A stretch of 18,993 nucleotides of DNA from JAYSRU01 sp043720875 (GCA_043720875.1 JAYSRU010000039.1:1-18993), one strand, 5' to 3'; positions 7,154 to 15,730 are shown, numbered from the stretch's first letter. Program-made: numbers and translations. Notes: generated by a model from the sequence alone, not told the origin.

Positions 7154-8263
7154 GTGAAAATAGGATTCGACGCAAAGAGATATTTTAATAATTCCACCGG
7201 TTTAGGTGTTTTTAGTAGAACGCTCGTAGATTCGCTCATAAAGTTTTTTCCGTTGAATGAGTACCATTTATACAGTCCGAAAATTGACAAAGTGTCAGAA
7301 AGCGTTACCTATCAAACGCACTCTTATACAGGAATTTTCCCTAAATTATTTGGTTCTTTATGGAGAACAAAAGGAATTCTAAAAGATTTGAAGCGAGATA
7401 ATATTGAAATTTATCATGGTTTAAGTCACGAGTTGCCCAAGGGGATTTCAAAAACTAACATCAAATCAGTTTTGTCTTTTCACGATTTAATTTTTGTTAG
7501 ATATCCACATTTATATCCGAGAATTGACCGATATTTCTATACCAAGAAGTACCGGAGATCGTGTATCGAAGCTGATGTAGTGATTGCGATAAGCGAGCAA
7601 ACGAAGCGAGATCTTATTCAGTTTTTTAATATTGATACGGCGAAAATTAAAGTGGTTTATCAGGCCTGTGATCCAAGCTTCGTTGCTGCGCTGGGGGTGA
7701 TTAATACAAATGAACCGGTGCAAACTTCAGCATCTTATTTTTTATCTGTAGGAAGTATCATTGAACGCAAAAATTTAATGAATGTGCTCATTGCATTCAA
7801 CACATTGAAAGACGAAGGTGTATTGTTGAACTTAAAAGTAGTGGGAAATCGTAAAAGTAACTATGCTCAGTCTTGTGTCGCTTTCGCGTTGGAACATAAT
7901 CTGAATGTTGATTTTTTAGACCATGTGGATGTTTCAGCATTAGCAAAATTGTATGGAAATGCCACGGCGTTGGTTTATGTGTCACATTTTGAAGGTTTTG
8001 GAATTCCAATTCTAGAAGCCATGCATGCAAATATTCCAAGTATTGTAAGCAGTGGAACTTGTTTTGAAGAAGTAGGAGGTGAAAGCTCAATCTATGTGAA
8101 TCCAAATGAAATCAATGCGCTTGCATTGGCCTTAGTTTCACTTCAAGATCAAGATAAACGATCACACTTAATCGCACAAATACCGGCGCAATTAACCAAG
8201 TTTGGCGCAAAAAAATTATGCAATCAATGGAAAGAAATTTATACGGACTTAGCTAAAAATTAA
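7154..8263 (+). CDS. GT4-family glycosyltransferase
   Basis: A 369-residue cytoplasmic or membrane-peripheral glycosyltransferase with a GT-B fold. The start is GTG (7154-7156): an in-frame TAA at 7124 and no ATG between leave it as the best choice, and the protein then begins with the usual first beta-strand MKIGFDAKRY followed by a glycine-rich turn (STGLGVFSR). The C-terminal donor-binding half has SVGSIIERKN at 198-207 and the EX7E motif E280/E288 in SHFEGFGIPILEAM. It probably transfers a nucleotide-activated sugar to a glycan or lipid acceptor; donor and acceptor are not readable. It follows the DUF4249 gene by 56 nt and converges on the GT39 gene with only 4 nt between stops, so it borders the surface-glycan operon and may belong to the same pathway. 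Confidence 0.9.
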   Translation: MKIGFDAKRYFNNSTGLGVFSRTLVDSLIKFFPLNEYHLYSPKIDKVSESVTYQTHSYTGIFPKLFGSLWRTKGILKDLKRDNIEIYHGLSHELPKGISKTNIKSVLSFHDLIFVRYPHLYPRIDRYFYTKKYRRSCIEADVVIAISEQTKRDLIQFFNIDTAKIKVVYQACDPSFVAALGVINTNEPVQTSASYFLSVGSIIERKNLMNVLIAFNTLKDEGVLLNLKVVGNRKSNYAQSCVAFALEHNLNVDFLDHVDVSALAKLYGNATALVYVSHFEGFGIPILEAMHANIPSIVSSGTCFEEVGGESSIYVNPNEINALALALVSLQDQDKRSHLIAQIPAQLTKFGAKKLCNQWKEIYTDLAKN

Positions 8264-8267
8264 ACAG

Positions 8268-9692
8268 CTATAAGCGTTGATATAATGTGAATTGTTTCGT
8301 CTTAAGTGGAACCAGTTTGTATCTTTTAAGAATAGTATCATTATAAAATTGATTATCAACGAGAAGATATTCATGACTATTTTCTAGCGTCGGATCTAAA
8401 TTTACGTTTTTAAATCTTGCAAAAAAACCACATAAACTCCAATCTTGAGACATCGAAGGCAAAATATTTATATTGTCTCCGGTGTTTAGTTGACTTAGAA
8501 TTAGATGACAATCATTAATTTTAACTTCCTCCCGGGGTATGGTGTTTTTAAATGCGAGGGCTAATCCAATACCACTTAAAAAAATGCCGAATGAAAAGAC
8601 TTGAAATACGATAAATCTTTTGGAGCTAAAGTCGAATCGATTTATAAACGCATCAACGTAGGGATAAACAATCAGCGAAAATGCGATTGCAAAAAATGGA
8701 AAAGTACCAAGAACATAAAATCCGCTTTGTTTCATGGAAATCATTATGGGCAAAATGCCAGACAATGCTAACAGAATGAAGGCAAGTTGCATTCTTCGTT
8801 TGGGATAATTTAGCGCGGAATCAAATTTCATTCTAGAACCTCGGAAATAGATAATGAGCAAAAGAATTAAGGGCATTGTGATTTGTTTAAGCAATTTTTG
8901 AAGAATCCAAAATCTTGAATCAACTGTAGCTATGTTTTTCAAACTATTTATCACCTGCACATCAAGATAACCGAATAGGCTTTCCTTTGCAGCAGAGGAA
9001 AAAAACATAAGGAGCACAATTGGAAGCAGCGTACTTAAAATAATAAAGCTGGTATCAATAATGCTGTAGCGAAGAGTTTTACGTCTTATACAAAACCATA
9101 AAATTATTGGAAATGACCAAGGGAAAAGTGCAACCGGACCTTTGCTTAACAGCGCCAGGGCTAGCATAATCCCGGTGAGGGTTAAAAAAATAAATCTTTT
9201 ATTTTCTTGACTTTTTAAATAGAATAATACAGATAGACTTGTAAATATTGTCATTGTATTCTCTAAAACATTATTCGTTGTTGACCATTGAACAATCGGA
9301 ATTAACATCCAAAAAAAGAGTAATATCCAGGCATGCTTGAGTCCCAATTGTTTCCATATTTTTATAAGAACAAATGCCGTAATACAAAACGTAGAGAATG
9401 AAAATAGTTTGTCAATTATGAAGTTATCGCCGAAAATTCGAAACCATATACTTTGTATGCCAAAAGCAAGGGGTGGATGACCACGAAAAACGGGTGCCAC
9501 ATAATTTGTGAAATGTGGATTCCAAAAGTCACCGATTCCGTTTGATAAATTTTTAGAAACGGTTGAATAAATTAATCCGTCCATGAACAGTCCTTCAGAA
9601 AGCAGAAATGGACTGATAATGCACAAGAATATTCCTAAAGGCAATGCATATAAGGTGAGGGATATAAAAACCTCCCTACTAGTTTTTGACAT
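8268..9692 (-). CDS. GT39/ArnT-like membrane glycosyltransferase (PMT_2 type)
   Basis: A 474-residue polytopic membrane protein with about ten hydrophobic segments. After the first one comes an extracytoplasmic loop containing FMDGLIYSTVSKNL (Asp38, the likely catalytic acidic residue), then FRGHPPLAFGIQSIW, and a later LSKGPVALFP block. This pattern is that of the PMT_2/ArnT group of GT-C enzymes, which use polyprenyl-phosphate-linked sugars as donors at the periplasmic face of the inner membrane. A soluble C-terminal tail (about 395-474) follows. It is the last gene of the minus-strand operon, 17 nt after the MORN-repeat gene, and its stop is 4 nt from that of the convergent GT4 gene. It may add a sugar to a surface glycan, lipid or protein; the acceptor is unknown. 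Confidence 0.85.
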   Translation of the reverse strand: MSKTSREVFISLTLYALPLGIFLCIISPFLLSEGLFMDGLIYSTVSKNLSNGIGDFWNPHFTNYVAPVFRGHPPLAFGIQSIWFRIFGDNFIIDKLFSFSTFCITAFVLIKIWKQLGLKHAWILLFFWMLIPIVQWSTTNNVLENTMTIFTSLSVLFYLKSQENKRFIFLTLTGIMLALALLSKGPVALFPWSFPIILWFCIRRKTLRYSIIDTSFIILSTLLPIVLLMFFSSAAKESLFGYLDVQVINSLKNIATVDSRFWILQKLLKQITMPLILLLIIYFRGSRMKFDSALNYPKRRMQLAFILLALSGILPIMISMKQSGFYVLGTFPFFAIAFSLIVYPYVDAFINRFDFSSKRFIVFQVFSFGIFLSGIGLALAFKNTIPREEVKINDCHLILSQLNTGDNINILPSMSQDWSLCGFFARFKNVNLDPTLENSHEYLLVDNQFYNDTILKRYKLVPLKTKQFTLYQRL

Positions 9693-9709
9693 AAGCTATT
9701 TGAAATTTT

Positions 9710-10828
9710 TTAATTTTCTTCCTTGGGTTCTTCAGTTGACGTTGGAGGAACTTCAGGTTTTTTAGACTTTTCCTTTTTTACGCGTTTCTTTTTTCCTTTT
9801 TTGACCTTTTTCTTTTTAGTATTGGGCTCTGTTTTTGGTTTCGTAGGGTCGGGAATTTCATCATCTTCTTCAGCTTTTGCTACCTCAGGCATTCCAAAAG
9901 ACTTTATTTTTTTCCCTTGCTTGTCCCATTCTTCTTCCTCGATCAACACATCTTTTTTATACAAAGCACGATAACGCATTTTTTGATCTGGAAAGAACGC
10001 TTCCCACTCACCTTCTCTTAAGCCATTTTTATAGGTTTCAGAGATCTGAATAAATCCTTGATAATAGAACGTTTTAAAGTTCCCGTTTTTCAATCCTTTA
10101 TTCCAATTTTCAGTTTTCAATGGAACACCATCATCATAGAAGTAGGTGGCTTCTCCGTCTTTTTGACCTAGTTTATAATTTACTTGCTCTAATACTTTTC
10201 CACCTTCATTGTAAATTTTGAACGGACCTTCAAATACACCATTTTTATAGATCATTTTACGTTGTAGTTTTCCACTTGGATAGTAAACAAGTTTAACGCC
10301 ATCAATAATACCATTTTTGTAATTTTCGAATTTACTTGTATCGCCTTTTGCATTATAGTAAATTGATTTACCTTCTTTGGTTCCTGCGAAATAATTCATT
10401 TCCCATAAAAGAATATTAGTAGAATCTGCATAATAGCTCCACATACCATTTTCTTTACCCTGAATGTTTGAACGAATTACTTTCATGCATCCAGATTCGT
10501 AATAAGTTGTATCTGTGCCGTTTTCCCGCCCATTTACAAATGTTACAAAGCGTTCTCGAATTCCATTTGGATGACACGTTTCACATTGACCTGTAAATGG
10601 CTTGTCGCCTAGCATTATTGCGTCATTTCCCTCGTCTAAGGTGAGTTTTTCAGAGCAATCCAATACCCCTTCGATTTTTCCACAATCAAAATCAGCATAA
10701 CGATTGGCGCGCATGGCTTTTTCTTTCTCAGCCCCACGTTCATAGCATTCTTTTCCTTGTTTTATACCTATTTGTCCCAACGCTTGACCAGTGAAAAGTA
10801 GGACTGTTAAGGATAATGATAATTTCAT
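9710..10828 (-). CDS. Secreted MORN-variant repeat protein with Lys-rich tail
   Basis: A 372-residue protein. Signal peptide 1-18 (cleavage near QALG/QIG). Residues about 78-300 contain repeated YxNGxxxGxxxxYY units of the MORN_2 variant type (for example YKNGIIDGVKLVYY at 170-183, and YKNGLREGEWEAFF at 266-279), which form stacked beta-hairpins. Proteins with these repeats are often labelled YwqK-like antitoxin by automated annotation, but nothing here supports a toxin-antitoxin role. The region before the repeats has several cysteines (28, 49, 58, 82, 85). The C-terminal tail (about 316-372) is low complexity: acidic and proline-rich, then a run dominated by lysine (338-357), then acidic again, possibly binding an anionic polymer or the envelope. 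It lies inside a glycan operon, 10 nt after the thioesterase gene and 17 nt before the GT39 gene. Function unknown. Confidence 0.8.
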   Translation of the reverse strand: MKLSLSLTVLLFTGQALGQIGIKQGKECYERGAEKEKAMRANRYADFDCGKIEGVLDCSEKLTLDEGNDAIMLGDKPFTGQCETCHPNGIRERFVTFVNGRENGTDTTYYESGCMKVIRSNIQGKENGMWSYYADSTNILLWEMNYFAGTKEGKSIYYNAKGDTSKFENYKNGIIDGVKLVYYPSGKLQRKMIYKNGVFEGPFKIYNEGGKVLEQVNYKLGQKDGEATYFYDDGVPLKTENWNKGLKNGNFKTFYYQGFIQISETYKNGLREGEWEAFFPDQKMRYRALYKKDVLIEEEEWDKQGKKIKSFGMPEVAKAEEDDEIPDPTKPKTEPNTKKKKVKKGKKKRVKKEKSKKPEVPPTSTEEPKEEN

Positions 10829-10838
10829 ATTCTAAAAT

Positions 10839-11243
10839 TTAAAGTGAGCTGTATAATGATGCTTCCAAATGAACTTTTAAATCCTCTGGAATTTCTATGC
10901 TTTTTTGTGTTTCAAAATCAAACGTTACTAAAACAGAGCTAGCTTCTGCAAAAAGAGTTTCTCCTTTGATTATTTTATAGCCAAGCGTAAAACTCGTTTT
11001 ACCGATATTTTGGCAAAACATGTGCACTTCTGGTTTGTCTTTTGGTAAGATTTGTTGTAAGTATTCAATTTGATTGGTGCGCAAAATAAATCCTAATTTT
11101 TTCCAATTTCTGTCAGGACCAAATATTTGACTAAATACTTCCATGCGCGCGGTTTCCATATAATTGAAATAAACGGCATTGTTCAAATGCCCCATGTTAT
11201 CGAAGTCTGTGAAACGTGGTTGAATGGCTACTTTCCAAATCAT
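10839..11243 (-). CDS. Hotdog-fold acyl-CoA thioesterase (4HBT/YbgC-like)
   Basis: A 134-residue cytoplasmic protein of normal length for the family. The N-terminal motif FTDFDNMGHLNNAVYFNYMETAR is the 4HBT/YbgC-type active-site helix region; Asp15 corresponds to the catalytic acid and the downstream NYME to the conserved helix. It probably hydrolyses acyl-CoA (or acyl-ACP) thioesters; chain length cannot be inferred. Its ATG overlaps the TGA of the upstream dehydratase gene as ATGA (11240-11243), so the two are probably translationally coupled. Its presence in a sugar operon, together with the FabG-like SDR and the acyltransferase, hints at acyl-group handling, although thioesterases of this type also occur in mixed operons. 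Confidence 0.88.
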   Translation of the reverse strand: MIWKVAIQPRFTDFDNMGHLNNAVYFNYMETARMEVFSQIFGPDRNWKKLGFILRTNQIEYLQQILPKDKPEVHMFCQNIGKTSFTLGYKIIKGETLFAEASSVLVTFDFETQKSIEIPEDLKVHLEASLYSSL

Positions 11244-13114
11244 TTATCTAATTGTTGGTATTGTGAATTGTTGGAGATGTATTCTGGAACAATGATTTTC
11301 ATCAATTCCACGATTTTAAAATTATTTTGACTTGAAAATAAGGCTAATAGTTCTTCAATTTTTTGAATAATGATTTCGTCTTCTTCCTTGTTTTTTGCTT
11401 TTAAGATTTGTGGGTGGTGTGTAGGAATTGTATTCTCTTCGCTAGACAAAAGTTCTTCATATAGTTTTTCTCCAGGACGTAAGCCAGTAACTTTTATCTC
11501 AATGTCAGTACCAACTTCTAAACCAGAAAGTTGAATCATTCGTTTTGCAAGGTCATATATCTTAACCGATTCTCCCATATCAAATACCAAAATTTCTCCT
11601 CCACAACCAATAGTGCCAGCCTCTAGTACTAACTGGCAAGCTTCAGGAATAGTCATAAAGAATCTAGTAATTCTTTCGTCCGTTAGCGTCAAGGGTCCAC
11701 CTTGCTCAATTTGTCTTTTAAACAACGGAATTACAGATCCATTACTTCCTAAAACATTTCCAAAACGCGTGGTAATGAATTGCGTTACACTTGACTTGTC
11801 GACAAATTGAGCATATATTTCTGCAATTCTTTTTGAAGCACCCATCACATTGGTTGGATTAACTGCTTTGTCGGTAGAAATCATCACGAATTTATCTACA
11901 TTGAATTGCACCGCTGCATCTACTAAGTTTTTTGTTCCCTTTATGTTGGTTAAAATTGCCTCTGATGGATTATCTTCCATTAACGGCACATGTTTGTATG
12001 CAGCAGCATGAAATACGATTTGCGGTTTGAATGTATTGAAAAGATGCTCGATACGTTCTGTATTTCTAATATCTCCGATTACAAATTCTAAATGACAATT
12101 GGTTGTCCCAATTAACTCTTGTTGCAAATCATATAAAGCCGATTCCGCTTGGTCGAATAGTATAATTTGTTTAGGGGAATACGCAATAATTTCTCTCACA
12201 AGGCCACTTCCAATTGATCCAGCTGCACCTGTTATGAGTATAGTCTTGTTTTGTAAATCGGCTGATATTTTTGCGGTATCTAATTGAATTTGTTTCCGAC
12301 CTAGTAAATCTTCAATTTTTATATTGGAAATTTGGCGCGCCGAAAATTCCCCATTCATCCATTTTTTTGCACTCGGAACCGTCTGAATTTTAATATTAAG
12401 TGAAAGACATTTTTCAACAAAATCCCTCTTGTCTGATGGATCTAATGCTTCAATGGCTATAATAACCTTGCTAATGCCCTCTTTTTCTTTGAGTCGTTCC
12501 AATTCTGAAGAATTCCAAACCAACAAGTTCTCTAATCGAGCACCTTTCATTTTTGGATTATCATCAATAAACGCTACGATATCTTGTGTTGAACTCGGAT
12601 CTTTTTCAATTGTTCTTTTGGTGATTAACCCAAGTACGCCGGCTCCAAAAATTGCTACTTCTTCCTTTTTTATCTTTCCTTTTACACTTTCTAGGTAGGC
12701 TAATTTTATAAGGAAGCGGGAAGAAATGAAAAGGAAAATTGAGCACAAAAACTCTAAAATAAGCACTTGTCTAGGGAAAAGGTAGAATCCATCTAAGAAC
12801 CAAAATCTAAGATAACTTCCTAGTAAAAAAATTAAACTTGCGGTGAGGCAAGCCATGGCTAATCGTTTGAAATCTTGTGTGGAACTATGTCGAATAAGCC
12901 CACGATGAATGCCGAAAAAGTAGAAAACTATAAGTTTTACAATAACGTAAAAGAATAAACTTTTAGATAAAATGGACCATTCTTTAAAGGCTTCGTCAGA
13001 AAATAGATTGAAATCGAATCGAATTAAATAGGCACAAAGTAAAGCAAATGAGCTAATGCAAACATCAAGTACAATTAATATCCAGCGTGGTACATTTGAT
13101 TTTGGTAAGATCAT
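11240..13114 (-). CDS. Membrane NDP-sugar 4,6-dehydratase (FlaA1/WbpM/PglF type)
   Basis: A 624-residue inner-membrane enzyme, the full length for the WbpM/PglF/CapD group. Four hydrophobic segments occupy about 10-135, followed by a Rossmann-like CoA-binding region (GAGVLGLITKR, 157-167) and a second extended-SDR NAD-binding domain with TGAAGSIG at 295-302. The active site has STDKAVNPTNVMGASKR (413-429), where Met424 stands in the position of the usual SDR tyrosine and Lys428 is kept, as in WbpM-type dehydratases. The enzyme converts an NDP-N-acetylhexosamine, usually UDP-GlcNAc, to the 4-keto-6-deoxy sugar, the first step towards QuiNAc-, FucNAc- or bacillosamine-type sugars in surface polysaccharides and glycoproteins. 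No dedicated aminotransferase or second reductase for these products is seen nearby, although the adjacent SDR could act on a keto-sugar. Confidence 0.93.
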   Translation of the reverse strand: MILPKSNVPRWILIVLDVCISSFALLCAYLIRFDFNLFSDEAFKEWSILSKSLFFYVIVKLIVFYFFGIHRGLIRHSSTQDFKRLAMACLTASLIFLLGSYLRFWFLDGFYLFPRQVLILEFLCSIFLFISSRFLIKLAYLESVKGKIKKEEVAIFGAGVLGLITKRTIEKDPSSTQDIVAFIDDNPKMKGARLENLLVWNSSELERLKEKEGISKVIIAIEALDPSDKRDFVEKCLSLNIKIQTVPSAKKWMNGEFSARQISNIKIEDLLGRKQIQLDTAKISADLQNKTILITGAAGSIGSGLVREIIAYSPKQIILFDQAESALYDLQQELIGTTNCHLEFVIGDIRNTERIEHLFNTFKPQIVFHAAAYKHVPLMEDNPSEAILTNIKGTKNLVDAAVQFNVDKFVMISTDKAVNPTNVMGASKRIAEIYAQFVDKSSVTQFITTRFGNVLGSNGSVIPLFKRQIEQGGPLTLTDERITRFFMTIPEACQLVLEAGTIGCGGEILVFDMGESVKIYDLAKRMIQLSGLEVGTDIEIKVTGLRPGEKLYEELLSSEENTIPTHHPQILKAKNKEEDEIIIQKIEELLALFSSQNNFKIVELMKIIVPEYISNNSQYQQLDK

Positions 13115-13141
13115 ATTACAAAAATACGATAATTACTTAGA

Positions 13142-13858
13142 CTAGCTGTGCAGCCCTCCGTTTAAATTGATTATTTGTCCGGTTACATATTGCCCTCCTT
13201 TACCAACGAGCCAATGAATAGTTTCACATAAAGATTCAGGATCACCTAATTTATTCAGGGGAATTTGAGCAATAACTTTTTCTTGCAACTCATCGCTTAA
13301 TTGATGGATCATTCCAGTGTTAAAATAACCTAGAGCAATACAATTTACGGTAATATTGAATTGTGCCAATTCTTTAGACAATGTTTTGGTTAAACCAAAC
13401 AACCCAGATTTTGACGCAGCATAGGCACACGTTCCTATTTCTCCAATTTGACCAACTACGGATGAAATTGAAATTATACTTCCTGCTTGTTGCTTACGCA
13501 GTAATGGAATTGCATGCTTGCTGATCAAAAATGGAGCTGTAAGGTTGATTGCTATGGTTTGATTCCAATTTTCTAAAGATGTTTTCCAGGATATCGAAGA
13601 GCTTGACACACCAGCGTTATTGATCACACAGTCTAGTTTCCCAAAATTGTGTTCAATGGTGTTCATCATGGTTATTATTTCCTGTTCGTTGCTTAAGTCA
13701 CAATGAATCGGGTGTAAGTCCGTCGAATTTTCAACTGCGATCGAACGTGTATTGCATTGGGCAATAACACAATAATCTTGCGCTAAAAATGAACGCACAA
13801 TTTGCGCTCCAAGTGCGCCCGATGCTCCTGTAATGAGGATTACTTTTTTGTCAGCCAT
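13142..13858 (-). CDS. FabG-like short-chain dehydrogenase/reductase
   Basis: A 238-residue classical SDR. Motifs: TGASGALG at 10-17 (NAD(P) binding), NNAG at 80-83, and the catalytic tetrad Asn105, Ser133 (ISISSVVG), Tyr146 and Lys150 (YAASK); GQIINLNGG near the C-terminus is typical of FabG. The closest functional class is 3-oxoacyl-ACP reductase, but many sugar and polyol reductases share these motifs. The gene overlaps the 3' end of the acyltransferase gene by 19 nt and precedes the dehydratase gene by 27 nt, so it is translated within a tightly packed operon. Because the chromosomal fabG for fatty-acid synthesis is normally in a fab cluster, this copy is probably pathway-specific, reducing either a 3-oxoacyl group or a keto-sugar (inference). 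Confidence 0.9.
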   Translation of the reverse strand: MADKKVILITGASGALGAQIVRSFLAQDYCVIAQCNTRSIAVENSTDLHPIHCDLSNEQEIITMMNTIEHNFGKLDCVINNAGVSSSSISWKTSLENWNQTIAINLTAPFLISKHAIPLLRKQQAGSIISISSVVGQIGEIGTCAYAASKSGLFGLTKTLSKELAQFNITVNCIALGYFNTGMIHQLSDELQEKVIAQIPLNKLGDPESLCETIHWLVGKGGQYVTGQIINLNGGLHS

Positions 13859-14733
13859 TGCTTTATTTTTTTTAAAATGGTAATAATTCTAAGAGAACGA
13901 TGATAGCAAAAGTAGGAAATATCTTTCCCTCCGTAATACATGAAAAATTGTCTTATTCCACTCAAGTTACTTCCGCCAAAATCTAGTATCAATTTATGCT
14001 CAAGGCAATGAAGTTTAATGTGGTTAAACATAAGATGCATCCCGCCGTTTAATTTGGCTTCGTTGGTACAAATTCCTTTGAGGTATAATAAGCCAGAAAC
14101 ACTACGAATACAATGACATGCACCTAAGAATTGTTGGCCTTTATATAAACCAAAGCTAACCAATGTACCGTTTGCCTCAGCAGCATGAATTAAGTGTTTT
14201 AACGGAGAAAGGTTGTGTGTTAAATAATTCTTGTCCCTAGGGCCGAGTTCTAACGCAATTGATTCAAAGAACAATGTTTCATCCCAAGTAGGTTTAATTT
14301 CATACTCAGATGCAAATGCTTTTTTCCATGCTTTTTTGGCTTGAGAAGATTCTGCTAATGCTAAATTATCCAATGTCGACAACTGAAATACTTTTTCGGT
14401 GTACGCTAGTTGAAGTAAGGGCGAATTAAAGTTGAGTGCAACGACAGAATAGGTATTCAATAATGCCTGAAATGAGGAAAGGTCGGTGGGACTAAAGGTG
14501 CCGATGAATTCTGAATACCTTGAAAAATTTGGGGTATATAGTGTTGTAAACAGACCTTGTTTTTTATGTGCAACTGCGATTCCTCTCGTGTAGTTTTCGT
14601 CCAAAAATATGCTCCAATCCGTGCAAATCGAATCCATATACCAAGAATAGGAAAAAAATACATTAGGACTTGTTTGAGTAATGAGATTATCCCATCGATT
14701 TTTGTCTATCAATTTTGAAGAGATCAGCTGCAT
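13840..14733 (-). CDS. FemAB/GNAT-like acyl- or aminoacyltransferase
   Basis: A 297-residue protein with no signal peptide. The C-terminal half (about 165-275) has a GNAT-fold layout: a strand YKGQQFLGACHCI near 197-209, LYLKGICTNEAKLNGGMHLMF, and DFGGSNLSGIRQFFMYYGG at 251-269, the last closely resembling the DF.GS...G..RF...FG segment of FemAB-like peptidoglycan bridge enzymes and related acetyltransferases (BioF2-like acetyltransferase domain). It probably transfers an acyl or aminoacyl group to an amino group of a sugar or peptide. Its ATG shares one base with the stop of the upstream deacetylase-like gene (TAATG at 14731-14735), so coupling is likely. A deacetylase followed by an acyltransferase would fit N-deacetylation and re-acylation of an amino sugar; that pairing is inference. 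Confidence 0.72.
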   Translation of the reverse strand: MQLISSKLIDKNRWDNLITQTSPNVFFSYSWYMDSICTDWSIFLDENYTRGIAVAHKKQGLFTTLYTPNFSRYSEFIGTFSPTDLSSFQALLNTYSVVALNFNSPLLQLAYTEKVFQLSTLDNLALAESSQAKKAWKKAFASEYEIKPTWDETLFFESIALELGPRDKNYLTHNLSPLKHLIHAAEANGTLVSFGLYKGQQFLGACHCIRSVSGLLYLKGICTNEAKLNGGMHLMFNHIKLHCLEHKLILDFGGSNLSGIRQFFMYYGGKDISYFCYHRSLRIITILKKIKQWLTKK

Positions 14734-15725
14734 TATGTGATGTTTTTGAATACAACGAATTTGTGCTTCTTCACGTGTTTTCCAATAAAAGAGTCCAGTT
14801 TTCGCACCGAATAATTGGTCATGCTTTTCGGGTGAGATAAAATCACCATTTCACCTTTTTGACTGAACATCGTACTTTTTAAGGCAGCGTTGAGTTTGGA
14901 TGAAAGATAACCATCCGCAGAAACAATATGCGTTATGCCTTGCAACAAACTTTCTTTTTTTCTTCCTTTCATGGGTAGAAAATTGCCATCACCGATAGGT
15001 TTGTGCGATTTTGGAAATAACCTACCGAGAATATAAAGTTTCCAGAAGAACAACGGTGAGTAGTTGTAGATAGAAGTTGGATATTCTAAAAATTCACCAT
15101 GAACATCTTCTATAGCCACATCACTTGAGAAACGCCACCAGGCTTTATCAGGAGTGTTTTTGAAATCAATGTGATAAGGTTCAGTGTTGATTTGATTCTT
15201 AGGAAAAACGGATGAATCAACTTTAATTCCGAACTTGTTAAAACTTGCAAGAAAATCTTTTGTGGGTTGAATGCACCAGCCGCCGGCTCTGAATGCAGTA
15301 ATCTTATAGCCGATAATGGATTCAAGTTCTAAGATGTACTTTTCAAAAATTTCTAGCCGCTCGGGTTCTGAAAACGATGAAAAACGGTAATGTTCTTTGG
15401 TTGCCAAGTGCCATTTTTTACCGTCATAGGTTGATTTTTCCCAATGCGGATGAACATGAAGTTGAACATCATTTCCAAAGCGGACCAAGAGTTTTAATTG
15501 GTCAACAATCAAATCATAATCTTTCCAAAGTTCGGGGTAAGTTGAAGCGTATTCTTTTAATTTAACTAAATATCCACTGTCAACAAAGTAGGTCATGTTG
15601 ATGCCGTGAAACTGAGAAATTTCTAACAGATGTTTCGTCGGTTGGAGTAAACATTGTTTAACGGTTCCAGGATTTTCCCCAAAGTAAAGTTCGTAATCAA
15701 AGGTTAAATAAATATTCACGTTCAA
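14733..15725 (-). CDS. Polysaccharide deacetylase-like protein (NodB/CE4-related)
   Basis: A 330-residue protein with the elements of the NodB homology fold: TFDYE at 8-12 (motif 1, Asp10; the usual second Asp is replaced by Tyr), DVQLHVHPHW at 86-95 (metal-binding His region, H90/H94), FRAGGWC at 145-151 (motif 3 Arg), a VDSSVFP block at 169-175, and ILSHPKSM at 295-302 (His298). The metal ligands therefore look present. No signal peptide is visible, so it would act in the cytoplasm or on a cytoplasmic-face lipid-linked sugar. The frame opens after an in-frame TAG; possible starts are TTG (15723-15725) or GTG two codons later (15717-15719). A perfect promoter -7 box overlaps the TTG, which favours the GTG. 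It is the first gene of the seven-gene operon. Confidence 0.85.
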   Translation of the reverse strand: MNVNIYLTFDYELYFGENPGTVKQCLLQPTKHLLEISQFHGINMTYFVDSGYLVKLKEYASTYPELWKDYDLIVDQLKLLVRFGNDVQLHVHPHWEKSTYDGKKWHLATKEHYRFSSFSEPERLEIFEKYILELESIIGYKITAFRAGGWCIQPTKDFLASFNKFGIKVDSSVFPKNQINTEPYHIDFKNTPDKAWWRFSSDVAIEDVHGEFLEYPTSIYNYSPLFFWKLYILGRLFPKSHKPIGDGNFLPMKGRKKESLLQGITHIVSADGYLSSKLNAALKSTMFSQKGEMVILSHPKSMTNYSVRKLDSFIGKHVKKHKFVVFKNIT

Positions 15726-15730
15726 AGGTA
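15723..15730 (-). promoter_or_regulatory. Putative -7 box overlapping the operon's first start codon
   Basis: The minus strand reads TACCTTTG, a perfect TAnnTTTG match, and its last three bases are the TTG that could start the deacetylase-like gene. If the promoter is used, transcription would begin close to 15717 and translation would be almost leaderless from GTG at 15717-15719. If not, the operon promoter lies elsewhere in 15731-15854, where I see no other perfect match on this strand. Confidence 0.35.

Noticed and set aside
8249..8270. Short tagct/agcta inverted repeat across the convergent GT4 and GT39 stops as a shared terminator
   Set aside because: Only five paired bases and no clear T-run; much weaker than the hairpin at 16312-16343.
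9710..10828. Toxin-antitoxin role for the MORN-variant protein
   Set aside because: It has a signal peptide and no adjacent toxin-like gene; neighbours are glycan enzymes.
13119..13126. TATTTTTG on the minus strand, a TAnnTTTG match just upstream of the dehydratase gene
   Set aside because: It lies only about 5 nt before the ATG in the 27-nt gap of an otherwise continuous operon. Initiation there would fall at or inside the start codon, so chance in AT-rich DNA is more likely.
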